Below, in pieces: positions 28,477 through 36,558 of a DNA stretch of 64,000 nucleotides (the first letter of the stretch is position 1; each line of letters begins with the position of its first letter). The notes below the pieces were generated by a model. That model searched no databases and was not told the origin of the DNA. It saw nothing but the letters and a program-made list of their open reading frames with translations. A program made the translations under genes and the position numbers. The stretch covers positions 1 to 64,000 of the forward strand of contig CAXBES010000008.1 in assembly GCA_963974915.1 (NCBI GenBank), given 5' to 3'. The DNA is from CAXBES01 sp963974915. Its GTDB lineage: Bacteria > Bacteroidota > Bacteroidia > Flavobacteriales > Flavobacteriaceae.

Positions 28477-29436
28477 TTGAACATCGAAAACTACACATAT
28501 CTATTAGCGCATCCGCAAAAAATTAGCGAAGAGGATCTGGCATCATTAGCATTATTATTGGAAAAATACCCTTATTTTCAAAGTGCCCGCGCATTGCAGC
28601 TAAAGGGTTTGAAAAATCAACAAAGTTATTTGTACAACGATGCTTTAAAGAAAACTGCTGCTTACACTACAGATCGGGATATTTTGTTTGAATATATTAC
28701 TTCGGAAAAGTTCGCGCAAAATCAAATTTCGGAAGCGATCATTCAGCATGATGCTTCTACCGAAGAAATTGAAGTTATTTCTGAAAATGTTTCAGAACAA
28801 ATTAGCTTAGAAATCGATTCGAAGATCAAGGAGGAGCTTAAAAAAGCTGAAGCGATCTTAAATCCGGAGTTGTTTCAGAGAAAACAAACCGCAATACAGG
28901 ATCTCGTACAGTTTCCTTCCGAAGAAAAATCCAGTAAAGATTCAACGACACCTAAAACCGTTTCCGAAGAAAACATTTCTCCTAAAGAGCAATTAGGAAT
29001 CGACAAACCTTTAGAATTTACTAAAAACGATACTCATTCGTTTAGTGAATGGTTAAAACTCACAAAAGCGAAACCTATTGACAGAGCCGGCGAAGAAGCT
29101 AGTGATCAGGTTGATAAGGATGTAAAAGACATAAAAGTTCGAAAATTTGAGCTTATAGATAAATTCATTGAAGAGAATCCCAGGTTAAAACCTACAGATA
29201 TCGCAAATAAAAACCAAGATGAGAAACTGGTGCAAAAAGACCTTTCGGAGCCGTTTACAGTGGCTTCAGACTCATTAATGACCGAAACTTTGGCAAAGGT
29301 TTATTTGCAACAAAAGAATTATAAAAAAGCAATACAAGCATATAAAATTTTAATTTTGAAAAATCCCGAAAAAAGTGGTTTCTTTGCAGACCAAATTCGG
29401 GCAATCAAAAAATTGATAAATACAGAGGAACAATGA
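28477..29436 (+). CDS. TPR-containing protein of unknown function
   Basis: A 319-aa protein, TTG start at 28477, 4 nt after the lptE stop. The N-terminal part is helical ('YPYFQSARALQLKGLKNQQS'), the middle (about 85-240) is charged and low in conservation, and the C terminus carries one recognisable tetratricopeptide repeat ('LAKVYLQQKNYKKAIQAYKI'). No signal peptide is seen, so it is cytoplasmic. Its stop overlaps the secG ATG by 4 nt, and co-translation with lptE and secG suggests an envelope-related task, but this is inference. Confidence 0.7.
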   Translation: MNIENYTYLLAHPQKISEEDLASLALLLEKYPYFQSARALQLKGLKNQQSYLYNDALKKTAAYTTDRDILFEYITSEKFAQNQISEAIIQHDASTEEIEVISENVSEQISLEIDSKIKEELKKAEAILNPELFQRKQTAIQDLVQFPSEEKSSKDSTTPKTVSEENISPKEQLGIDKPLEFTKNDTHSFSEWLKLTKAKPIDRAGEEASDQVDKDVKDIKVRKFELIDKFIEENPRLKPTDIANKNQDEKLVQKDLSEPFTVASDSLMTETLAKVYLQQKNYKKAIQAYKILILKNPEKSGFFADQIRAIKKLINTEEQ

Positions 29437-29774
29437 GTACGTTTACAATATTTTTAATACTAATTATTTTCGTGGCCTTTCTATTGGTCGTAGTAATTAT
29501 GGTTCAGAACCCAAAAGGTGGTGGATTATCTTCATCATTTGGAGGTGGCGGTACTCAGCAATTGGGTGGCGTTAAGAAAACAACAGACTTCTTAGATAAG
29601 AGTACCTGGACATTAGCAGGGTTAATGCTTGCATTAATTTTACTTTCTAACATTCCCTTGGTTGGAAGTGATGCAGTGCAATCTAAAGTTGAGGATGGAA
29701 CAGAGATCATCACACCAGTATCGACAGATACACCGGCAAATAGTGACAATGGCACTCCGGCCGAGAACGAATAA
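29433..29774 (+). CDS. secG: SecG, protein translocase subunit
   Basis: A 113-aa membrane protein with two helices (about 4-24 and 57-76) flanking the conserved loop 'MVQNPKGGGLSSSFGGGGTQ', which marks SecG. The C-terminal tail is Thr/Asp-rich and extends beyond the E. coli length. SecG assists SecYE/SecA in preprotein export. It overlaps the preceding gene by 4 nt and is followed by a strong terminator. Confidence 0.95.
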   Translation: MSTFTIFLILIIFVAFLLVVVIMVQNPKGGGLSSSFGGGGTQQLGGVKKTTDFLDKSTWTLAGLMLALILLSNIPLVGSDAVQSKVEDGTEIITPVSTDTPANSDNGTPAENE

Positions 29775-29796
29775 ATTACTCGAAATACAATATAGA

Positions 29797-29829
29797 AATG
29801 CCAGCTTGTCATAAGCTGGCATTTTTTGT
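29797..29829 (+). terminator. Rho-independent terminator after secG
   Basis: An 11-bp perfect stem AATGCCAGCTT/AAGCTGGCATT (29797-29807 and 29813-29823) with a 5-nt loop and a U run. It separates the miaB-secG run from groESL. Confidence 0.9.
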
Positions 29830-29866
29830 TTAAAATTTGTCAGTTTATTAGTACTGGCATTATTTC

Positions 29867-29925
29867 TGCCTAATGGTAGCAAGACTAATGAACCGTTATG
29901 TTTAACCATACCTGCCTATTGGCAG
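29867..29925 (+). promoter_or_regulatory. Candidate groESL operator boxes
   Basis: Two related dyad-like boxes precede groES: TGCCTAATGGTA at 29867-29878 and TGCCTATTGGCA at 29913-29924, 46 bp apart. The second is a TGCC-N4-GGCA palindrome. No CIRCE element was found. Role as regulator sites is inference. Confidence 0.4.
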
Positions 29926-29948
29926 TAACTTAAAAAATAAAAGAAAAA

Positions 29949-30224
29949 ATGGCCTTAAAAATTCAACCTCTATCCGATAGAGTTTTAGTGCAGCCACAAG
30001 AAGCAGAAACTAAAACCGCTTCAGGATTGTACATTCCAGATTCAGCTAAAGAAAAACCGCAACAAGGTAAAGTTGTTGCTGTGGGTAAAGGAAAAGAAGA
30101 TCACAAAATGACCGTAAAGGTTGGGGACACGGTACTTTATGGAAAATACTCCGGAAGTGAATTAAAATTTGATGGAAACGACTACCTCATCATGCGTGAA
30201 GATGATATACTTGCCATCATTTAG
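29949..30224 (+). CDS. groES: GroES co-chaperonin
   Basis: A 91-aa Cpn10. The N terminus 'MALKIQPLSDRVLVQPQEAE' and the mobile loop 'ETKTASGLYIPDSAKEKPQQ' are typical, as is the C-terminal 'EDDILAII'. The heptamer caps GroEL and closes the folding chamber. It is separated from groEL by 158 nt that hold three small hairpins. Confidence 0.97.
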   Translation: MALKIQPLSDRVLVQPQEAETKTASGLYIPDSAKEKPQQGKVVAVGKGKEDHKMTVKVGDTVLYGKYSGSELKFDGNDYLIMREDDILAII

Positions 30225-30308
30225 TAATGATGACTCAAAAATTTAAAATAACAATTTTCAAAATGTGAAAAAGTTAATTTGAATTTTCAATAAAATCTAT
30301 ATTATTTT

Positions 30309-30357
30309 CTCCCTCAGGGAGATGTTAGCAATAGCTAACAGAAAGGGCGACCTTTCT
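30309..30357 (+). other. Three consecutive perfect hairpins between groES and groEL
   Basis: CTCCC-TCA-GGGAG (30309-30321), GTTAGC-AATA-GCTAAC (30324-30339) and AGAAAGG-GCGA-CCTTTCT (30340-30357, GNRA loop) follow one another and end 26 nt before the groEL ATG. None has a proper U run, so they look like mRNA processing or stability elements rather than terminators. Confidence 0.6.
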
Positions 30358-30382
30358 TACATAACTTTAAAAAAACAAAACA

Positions 30383-32014
30383 ATGGCAAAAGATATAAAA
30401 TTTGATATTGAAGCTCGCGACGGAATTAAGCGTGGCGTCGATGCATTAGCAAATGCAGTAAAAGTAACATTAGGACCAAAAGGAAGAAACGTAATTATTA
30501 GTAAATCGTTTGGTGCACCTCAAGTTACTAAAGACGGTGTAACAGTAGCTAAAGAAATTGAACTTGAAGACCCACTTGAAAACATGGGTGCTCAAATGGT
30601 AAAGGAAGTTGCCTCAAAGACCAATGATCTTGCAGGGGACGGAACAACTACAGCAACAGTTCTTGCTCAGGCTATCGTAAAAGAAGGCCTAAAGAACGTA
30701 GCCGCAGGTGCAAATCCGATGGATTTAAAACGCGGAATCGATAAGGCAGTAGAAATTATCGTTGGTGACCTTGAAAAACAAGCTGCACAAGTTGGAAATT
30801 CAAGTGATAAAATAAAGCAGGTAGCTGCTATTTCTGCGAATAACGACGATGTTATTGGTGATCTAATCGCTAAAGCCTTCGGAAAAGTGGGTAAAGAAGG
30901 AGTGATCACTGTAGAAGAAGCTAAAGGAACTGAAACGTACGTAGATGTTGTTGAGGGTATGCAGTTTGATCGTGGTTACTTATCTCCATACTTTGTAACC
31001 GATAGTGAAAAAATGCAAACCGAATTGGAGAATCCTATGATTCTTTTATACGATAAGAAGATCTCTTCAATGAAAGATCTGCTACCGGTTTTAGAGCCAT
31101 TAGTACAACAAGGAAAATCTTTATTGATCATCGCCGAAGATGTTGATGGCGAAGCCTTAGCTACATTAGTTGTAAATAAACTTAGAGGTTCTTTAAAAAT
31201 TGCCGCCGTAAAAGCACCCGGATTTGGTGACAGACGTAAAGCAATGCTGGAAGATATCGCTGTGTTAACAGGTGGGACAGTTATCTCTGAAGAGCGCGGT
31301 TTCACACTTGAAAATGCAACCTTAGATATGTTAGGTTCTGCAGAAACAGTGACAATAGACAAAGACAATACTACTATCGTTAACGGTTCCGGAAACAAGA
31401 GTGATATTAAAGCTCGTGTAAATCAGATAAAATCTCAAATTGAGACAACAACCAGTGATTACGACAAAGAAAAGCTTCAGGAGCGTTTGGCAAAGTTAGC
31501 CGGTGGTGTTGCTGTACTTTATGTAGGTGCTGCGAGTGAAGTTGAAATGAAGGAGAAGAAAGACCGTGTAGACGACGCGCTTCACGCAACACGTGCCGCA
31601 GTAGAAGAAGGTATTGTTGCCGGAGGTGGTGTAGCTTTAGTTAGAGCCATTTCTAAACTTGAAAAGTTAACCACTGATACGTTAGACGAAACTACCGGGG
31701 TTCAAATTGTGGCTCGCGCTATAGAAGCACCATTGCGAACTATTGTTGAAAATGCCGGTGGAGAAGGTTCGGTTGTTATCAATAAGATACTTGAAGGGAA
31801 GAAGAATTTTGGTTATGATGCAAAAACTGAATCTTATGTTGATATGCTAAAAGCCGGAATCATCGATCCTAAAAAAGTAACTAGAATCGCTCTGGAAAAT
31901 GCAGCTTCTGTTGCAGGTATGATCCTAACTACAGAATGCGCCTTGATCGATATTAAAGAAGACACTCCAGCCGCGATGCCTCCAATGGGTGGCGGAATGC
32001 CGGGAATGATGTAG
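30383..32014 (+). CDS. groEL: GroEL chaperonin
   Basis: A 543-aa Cpn60. Seen in sequence: N-terminal 'AKDIKFDIEARDGIKRGVDA', the ATP-binding 'GDGTTTATVLAQAIVKEG' (about 85-102), 'AAVEEGIVAGGGVALVRA' near 405, and the C-terminal Gly/Met tail 'MPPMGGGMPGMM'. It forms the double-ring folding chamber with GroES. There is a single copy in this window. A terminator follows at 32064-32094. Confidence 0.98.
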   Translation: MAKDIKFDIEARDGIKRGVDALANAVKVTLGPKGRNVIISKSFGAPQVTKDGVTVAKEIELEDPLENMGAQMVKEVASKTNDLAGDGTTTATVLAQAIVKEGLKNVAAGANPMDLKRGIDKAVEIIVGDLEKQAAQVGNSSDKIKQVAAISANNDDVIGDLIAKAFGKVGKEGVITVEEAKGTETYVDVVEGMQFDRGYLSPYFVTDSEKMQTELENPMILLYDKKISSMKDLLPVLEPLVQQGKSLLIIAEDVDGEALATLVVNKLRGSLKIAAVKAPGFGDRRKAMLEDIAVLTGGTVISEERGFTLENATLDMLGSAETVTIDKDNTTIVNGSGNKSDIKARVNQIKSQIETTTSDYDKEKLQERLAKLAGGVAVLYVGAASEVEMKEKKDRVDDALHATRAAVEEGIVAGGGVALVRAISKLEKLTTDTLDETTGVQIVARAIEAPLRTIVENAGGEGSVVINKILEGKKNFGYDAKTESYVDMLKAGIIDPKKVTRIALENAASVAGMILTTECALIDIKEDTPAAMPPMGGGMPGMM

Positions 32015-32063
32015 TGGCGAATCGCCACAGATAAAATTGGGTAACTATGTTACCTATACAAAT

Positions 32064-32094
32064 GGCCTCTGTTTAATGACAGGGGCTTTTTTTT
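32064..32094 (+). terminator. Rho-independent terminator after groEL
   Basis: Stem GCCTCTGT/ACAGGGGC (G-U tolerant, about 32065-32072 and 32079-32086) with a run of eight Us. It ends directly at the left edge of the REP-like element. Confidence 0.8.
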
Positions 32095-32213
32095 GGGCGT
32101 TACACAGACCTTCGCAAGCGCTGTCTGTGTCGGGCTTTTGGCACTACACGCCTGCCCGCCCCCTATCCGCTTGGGGCCGAGAAGGCGTGGTAGTTCGCCG
32201 CAATCCCTAACGC
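32095..32213. repeat. REP-like folded intergenic element
   Basis: A GC-rich 119-bp island in AT-rich surroundings, bounded by GGGCGTTA (32095-32102) and CCCTAACGC (32205-32213), whose GCGTTA/TAACGC cores are inverted. Inside are an 8-bp perfect stem ACACAGAC/GTCTGTGT (32102-32109, 32123-32130) and a long stem ACTACACGCCT (32143-32153) with AGGCGTGGTAGT (32183-32194) over a CCCC/GGGG hairpin. I recall very similar 'GGGCGTTAC...CCCTAACGC' elements scattered in Flavobacteriaceae, but no RAYT or other transposase is here. No coding potential. Confidence 0.65.
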
Positions 32214-32280
32214 AGCCAATAACAATGTATTTAAGATTAAACAATTATTTCATAGCTTTAAAGATGTTAATACCACGACC

Positions 32281-32925
32281 ATGAAAAAAATAAACTGGAA
32301 CTATGCCTTTGGGGAGATCCTCATTGTTATTATTGGGATAAGTATCGCATTTAGCATGAATAAATGCGCAGAAAATTCGAAACAGGAGGCGCAGAAAAAT
32401 CAATACCTCGTAAATATAAAGGATGACCTAGAAGCAGATAAAGCAAGACTCCAGGAAATTGTAGGTGAACTTGAAACCAAGTTAAAGGCTTCCAAAAAAG
32501 TGCTTCCTATTCTAAATACCGATAGCGAAAATAAGATGTCGATCATCCAGGATATTTTCAGCGTTGCGACTATTTCTAATTTTTCACCCAAAGATATTAC
32601 ATATCAAACCCTTATAAACTCGGGAGACTTTAAATTAATTGACGATTTCGAATTAAAAAAAGCGATAGAAGCTCATTATTCGAACTATAAGATCATGATG
32701 AAGGATTACGACCGACAAGAAATAATTCACAAAGAGTATTTAGGAAATTACTTTATCCACAACGTAGATTACGACGATTTCAGAAAAGGAAAATTCGGCT
32801 TTAAAGACGAAAAGTTATTGAAGAATATTATTCAAAGTATGAATGGCTCCTTCAGTATTAAATTAAAAGCTACACAAAATGGTATCGAAAGCTGTGATAA
32901 GTTGCTTGCTATACTTCCGAAGTAA
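32281..32925 (+). CDS. DUF6090-like membrane protein
   Basis: A 214-aa protein with one N-terminal helix 'FGEILIVIIGISIAFSM' (about 10-27) and a mostly helical, charged remainder beginning 'KNQYLVNIKDDLEADKARLQ'. That N-terminal pattern is frequent in small flavobacterial membrane proteins of the DUF6090 type. The function is unknown. It stands alone downstream of groEL, with a REP-like element before it and a terminator after it. Confidence 0.65.
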   Translation: MKKINWNYAFGEILIVIIGISIAFSMNKCAENSKQEAQKNQYLVNIKDDLEADKARLQEIVGELETKLKASKKVLPILNTDSENKMSIIQDIFSVATISNFSPKDITYQTLINSGDFKLIDDFELKKAIEAHYSNYKIMMKDYDRQEIIHKEYLGNYFIHNVDYDDFRKGKFGFKDEKLLKNIIQSMNGSFSIKLKATQNGIESCDKLLAILPK

Positions 32926-32958
32926 AAAGGAAATACCATAAATGATTTAAAATATAAA

Positions 32959-32990
32959 ACCATCTCTTTTTAGGGAGATGGTCTTGTTGT
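32959..32990 (+). terminator. Terminator after the DUF6090-like gene
   Basis: Perfect 8-bp stem ACCATCTC/GAGATGGT (32959-32966 and 32975-32982) followed by a T-rich stretch. It can also serve the converging small minus-strand gene. Confidence 0.7.
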
Positions 32991-33038
32991 TTTAATCTTC
33001 GAATTGTCGGTTCATTCTAAATAAACCTTAGACACAAA

Positions 33039-33137
33039 TTACTTCTTTTTAGAAGCAGTAGGTGCAGCCTTTTTAGCTGGAGCTTTCGCTGGAGCTTTTT
33101 TTGCTTGAGGCTTACCGTTTGACTTAGCTGTTGCCAT
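33039..33137 (-). CDS. 32-aa Lys/Ala/Pro-rich basic peptide (histone H1-like)
   Basis: A complete small frame, ATG at 33137 to TAA at 33039. The product reads MATAKSNGKPQAKKAPAKAP followed by AKKAAPTASKKK: 10 Lys, 10 Ala, 5 Pro and no acidic residue. The AKKAPAK pattern is like the C-terminal tail of histone H1 and bacterial H1-like/AlgP repeats, so nucleoid binding is plausible but inferred. It is monocistronic, with 111 nt to the HMA gene downstream of it on the plus-coordinate side. The composition, clean start and stop, and own intergenic space argue for a real gene. Confidence 0.6.
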   Translation of the reverse strand: MATAKSNGKPQAKKAPAKAPAKKAAPTASKKK

Positions 33138-33248
33138 AATTATTATATTTAAATAACTATGTAAATGTAGAACAGAAAGTGATTGGTTTAACATCGTTGG
33201 CTAAAATTTAACTAAAATATTTTAGTTTTTTTTCAGCGCGAATATCAC

Positions 33249-33605
33249 CTAATTTTCGTGGTCATCTCTAACCTTCTCATCCCTGTATCTACAGCATGGA
33301 TGAACGCTGTTATACGCCTCTTCTGTCGCTTTAATTTCCTTGGTATCATGACCCACAGCCGCAACACTCGAACTAATAGTACTCAAGTCTGTTTTTCTCT
33401 CGTCAAAGATCAAACTCAACTCGTGGGTTTTTACATCCCATACCGCAGATTTCACGCCTTTAGTTCTCACTGCAGCTTTTTCAATTCGTTCTTTACACAT
33501 CATACAAACACCATCAACTTCAAGGGTTGCTTTTGCATTTTTGTTCTGTGCTTGACTCGCAATGCCCGTAAGCAGTAAAATTGTAACAATTATTAATTTT
33601 TTCAT
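33249..33605 (-). CDS. Secreted heavy-metal-associated (HMA) domain protein
   Basis: A 118-aa protein with a signal peptide (cleavage near SQAQ, residues 17-20), then an HMA/ferredoxin-like fold with the metal-binding CxxC at C34-M-M-C37 ('LEVDGVCMMCKERIEKAAVR'). A C-terminal HPCC (102-105) may add a second thiol site. Such proteins bind Cu(I) or related soft metals in the periplasm. It lies 49 nt downstream of the TonB receptor on the same strand and probably belongs to that operon. Confidence 0.85.
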   Translation of the reverse strand: MKKLIIVTILLLTGIASQAQNKNAKATLEVDGVCMMCKERIEKAAVRTKGVKSAVWDVKTHELSLIFDERKTDLSTISSSVAAVGHDTKEIKATEEAYNSVHPCCRYRDEKVRDDHEN

Positions 33606-33654
33606 CTGAAATTATTTATTGGTTTTTAGGAAAAATAACTTTCCATAATTAAAA

Positions 33655-35889
33655 TTAAATTCTATATCGCAATCCTGCGTAATAACTACTACCAAAGATT
33701 GGACCATACACAAATGTAGTGTCGAAATTTGGTCCGAAGGGATTCTCACTACTCACGATTGGATTATCCTGTTTTACATTGGTAATGTTCTCACCACCTA
33801 AATATACTTCAAAATTTGAAGAAAATACTTTGGTGATCTGAGCATTTACGGTTCCAACCGTAGGCGAAAATTCCCGCAATTGGTATGGGATCGGATTATC
33901 ACTTGTCTTAGATAAACGCTGCGCTCCTAACCAGTTGTAGGTCGCATCAAATTTCCAATTTGCCTCCCCGGACTGCTTAACGATTTCATACGATGCATTT
34001 GCAAAAAATCGGTGTTCGGGAGTTAGCGGCTTAGTTAATTGCTCCTGGGTATATTGTGTTTGAACATCATAATATTTATAAGCTAAACGTGCGTCAAAAT
34101 GCTCAAAGAGATTGTAATTAAATTCTACCTGAAAACTGTTGGCATAACTATCTCCTTTCAGATTATAGAACCTTACCTGTCTTCGGTCTTCCCAATCTAC
34201 TACTACCTGATTCTGAAAATCGGTTCTGTAAAAATCGAATGTTACATCTGCCTTTCTTCCGAAGAGATTAAAACCCTGTAAATAAGAAATCCCGTAATTC
34301 CACGCTATTTCAGGATCTAAACCATAAATACTTCCACCCGTATCCAAAATATTTATACTCCTGGAGGTGGAAAATAAGCTTTGGTTCTCGGTAAAGATGT
34401 TGGCACTTCGCTTCCCTCTACCAATGGAAGCTCTAAAAGCCGATTTCTCCCAGGGGGTATATCTTGCATGAACCCGGGGTGTAATAAAGGTCCCCAGCAA
34501 ATTATGATTATCCAAACGCACTCCGGCGGTTAGAGTAAGGTCACTTAGATTGTCGTAAGCGTACTCAAAAAATGCCCCTACCGAATTTTCTACTCTGTTG
34601 TAGTTAGTGCTTTCTACAAGCTCCTCATAATCGTCGTACGTTGCGCTCAATCCGGTTTTAAACTTATGCCTGGAATCCCCGATAATAGAACTAAAAACCA
34701 CATTTCCGTACAAACTGTTGTGTAGTATATCATAACGTCTCAACCCGAAATAAGAATCCTGGTTATGGTTGCTAAATGCCGCCTGAACTCCAATACTCTG
34801 GTACGGAATATCCGGATTTACATAACCCATCTTTGCCGAGACATCTATTCGCTGAGTATCGATCTCTCCACCCCAAAAATCAGTACCGAATTTATCCTCA
34901 TTCGGATTAAAATCTATTTGCCCTACTTGTTTTTCGTCGTTTAAAAACCTGAAATTAATAAAACTTACGAATCCGTTCTCCTGATCTGTATATTGCCAAC
35001 GGTTCATCACATTAATCTGATTTGCCAAGGGCATGTCTAAGAAACCGTCGTTATTATTATCGAATTTAGTATCACGAAGGTTTCCATGCAGGTAAAAACC
35101 GGTATCCCAACGATCACTTACTTTCGTATTGAAATGGGTATTCAATTCGAATCTCCCATTGGCAGCTCCATACGCATTTACGAAAAGTCTGTCGTCTGTG
35201 CTTGGTTTTTGAAGTTCGGCATTAATTTGACCTGCAATACTTTCAAATCCATTTACAACACTGCCTGCACCTTTAGTGATCTGAATACTCTCCACCCATG
35301 TCCCGGGAATAAAGCTTAAACCATATGCTTGTGAAGCCCCGCGAATGGAAGGAACGTTTTCTGTGGTGATGAGCGTATACGGACTGGTAAGTCCAAGCAT
35401 TTTAATTTGTCTCGTTCCGGAAATTGCATCGGCAAAATTTACGTCGATGGAGGGATTGGTTTCAAAACTCTCGGATAAATTGCAACAAGCTGCTTTTAAT
35501 AACTCTGCACTACTCACATTTATAACATTCTGAGATTGCAAGTAAGATCTGGACGATGCTTTCTTTTTAGTTCTAATGGTTACTTCATCCAAACTTGCCT
35601 TTGCCTGTAAAGAGTGTTTTACCGGTGTATTCGATACGATATTTAAGGTATCACTCTTAAATCCAACATAGCTTATCACTAGTTTTTTGTATGTATCCTG
35701 ATAAGGAATACTAAAATTACCGTCTAGATCGGTAACAGTTCCAACCGATGTATTAAGCCAGAAAACATTTGCGCCTCCTAAGCCAATTTCGGTTTCATTG
35801 TTACTCGCTTCATAGATCACTCCTTCCAGCCGCTCCTGACCAAAGAATAATGAAGGTATAACAAATAATATATAGAGAAATTTATTCAT
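33655..35889 (-). CDS. TonB-dependent receptor, probably metal-related
   Basis: A 744-aa outer-membrane receptor: signal peptide ('SLFFGQ'), a carboxypeptidase-regulatory-like beta-sandwich (about 20-105), a plug domain, and a 22-strand-type barrel ending in an aromatic residue-rich 'GSSYYAGLRYRI'. The plug contains an uncommon Cys-Cys in 'LLKAACCNLSESFETNPSID', a feature I associate with receptors in copper/metal clusters of flavobacteria. Neighbours (HMA protein, HYC_CC_PP protein, DUF3347 lipoprotein) support a copper-type substrate; this is inference. Confidence 0.85.
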   Translation of the reverse strand: MNKFLYILFVIPSLFFGQERLEGVIYEASNNETEIGLGGANVFWLNTSVGTVTDLDGNFSIPYQDTYKKLVISYVGFKSDTLNIVSNTPVKHSLQAKASLDEVTIRTKKKASSRSYLQSQNVINVSSAELLKAACCNLSESFETNPSIDVNFADAISGTRQIKMLGLTSPYTLITTENVPSIRGASQAYGLSFIPGTWVESIQITKGAGSVVNGFESIAGQINAELQKPSTDDRLFVNAYGAANGRFELNTHFNTKVSDRWDTGFYLHGNLRDTKFDNNNDGFLDMPLANQINVMNRWQYTDQENGFVSFINFRFLNDEKQVGQIDFNPNEDKFGTDFWGGEIDTQRIDVSAKMGYVNPDIPYQSIGVQAAFSNHNQDSYFGLRRYDILHNSLYGNVVFSSIIGDSRHKFKTGLSATYDDYEELVESTNYNRVENSVGAFFEYAYDNLSDLTLTAGVRLDNHNLLGTFITPRVHARYTPWEKSAFRASIGRGKRSANIFTENQSLFSTSRSINILDTGGSIYGLDPEIAWNYGISYLQGFNLFGRKADVTFDFYRTDFQNQVVVDWEDRRQVRFYNLKGDSYANSFQVEFNYNLFEHFDARLAYKYYDVQTQYTQEQLTKPLTPEHRFFANASYEIVKQSGEANWKFDATYNWLGAQRLSKTSDNPIPYQLREFSPTVGTVNAQITKVFSSNFEVYLGGENITNVKQDNPIVSSENPFGPNFDTTFVYGPIFGSSYYAGLRYRI

Positions 35890-36098
35890 GTAATGTTTAA
35901 TTAATAGCAGGAGTTAACATGGCATAACCGGCACAAACACGGTATTAGATAAAAATCTTTTACCGAAATTCGTTATTGAATATGTATGTTTTAATTGATC
36001 TCCCAACTATATGGTTTTTTAATTTGATTTAAATTCACAAAAGAGCACCTCTTAATAAAAGGCACCGGTTAAACTTTCCTGTTTTCACAGGATAAAAA

Positions 36099-36512
36099 TC
36101 AAATTAGAAAAGTCTCGAAAAGAACAGGAATGTCTTTTACGAGTGGTGGCGGATCGTATTCCTCGTAGGAGTTTTGAGTGGTAGAATGCTCTTCTGAGAT
36201 CTGAAGAACAAATACAGAAACTAAGGCCGCAGCAAATTGAGAATTGAAAGTAACGTTAAAGTTTGCCTTGAAGAAGTTATCATCAACATCTACCGAAGTG
36301 TATTCATTATCACAACAGTTGTGGCTTGGTGCCGCTTCATCTGCACAAGCATCATCTTCTACAGCCATGTCACATGATAATTGCTTAGGACCCAAGGTGA
36401 TCATAGAAGCCATTTCGTAGTCCCCGCAAAAATGCTGTGCGTACGAAATTCCCGTGCTGCTCGCTAAAAGCAGTACCGACAGAAATATGGAGATCACTTG
36501 TTTCATTGACAC
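36099..36512 (-). CDS. HYC_CC_PP family protein
   Basis: A 137-aa protein with a signal peptide (cleavage near SYAQ) directly followed by H-F-C-G; later come a Cys-Cys in 'SHNCCDNEYTSVDVDD', a hydrophobic segment (about 91-106), and 'YDPPPL' near the C terminus. This H-x-C, CC, PP order defines the small HYC_CC_PP family found beside copper and TonB receptor genes in Bacteroidetes; here the tyrosine of HYC is Phe. Metal chelation through His/Cys is plausible. It lies 46 nt after the DUF3347 gene and 209 nt before the receptor. Confidence 0.8.
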   Translation of the reverse strand: MSMKQVISIFLSVLLLASSTGISYAQHFCGDYEMASMITLGPKQLSCDMAVEDDACADEAAPSHNCCDNEYTSVDVDDNFFKANFNVTFNSQFAAALVSVFVLQISEEHSTTQNSYEEYDPPPLVKDIPVLFETFLI

Positions 36513-36558
36513 AAAAGTAAAAGAATTTTAAATTTATTTACTAAATTTTATCTTAAAC

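Noticed and set aside
30324..30339. CIRCE heat-shock operator at TTAGC...GCTAA
   Set aside because: The half sites are only GTTAGC/GCTAAC with a 4-nt gap; CIRCE needs TTAGCACTC-N9-GAGTGCTAA and normally precedes groES.
30976..31398. 140-codon antisense frame inside groEL
   Set aside because: groEL is fully conserved in the other strand and the antisense product has no family resemblance.
32093..32284. Open reading frames on both strands in the GC-rich island after groEL
   Set aside because: They coincide with the folded REP-like element, lack recognisable protein features and exist on both strands because the palindromic DNA is stop-poor.
33211..33230. 18-bp palindrome AACTAAAATATTTTAGTT with a T run as a terminator
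   Set aside because: The T run is on the plus strand, where no gene ends; the AT-only stem is weak and expected by chance in such DNA.
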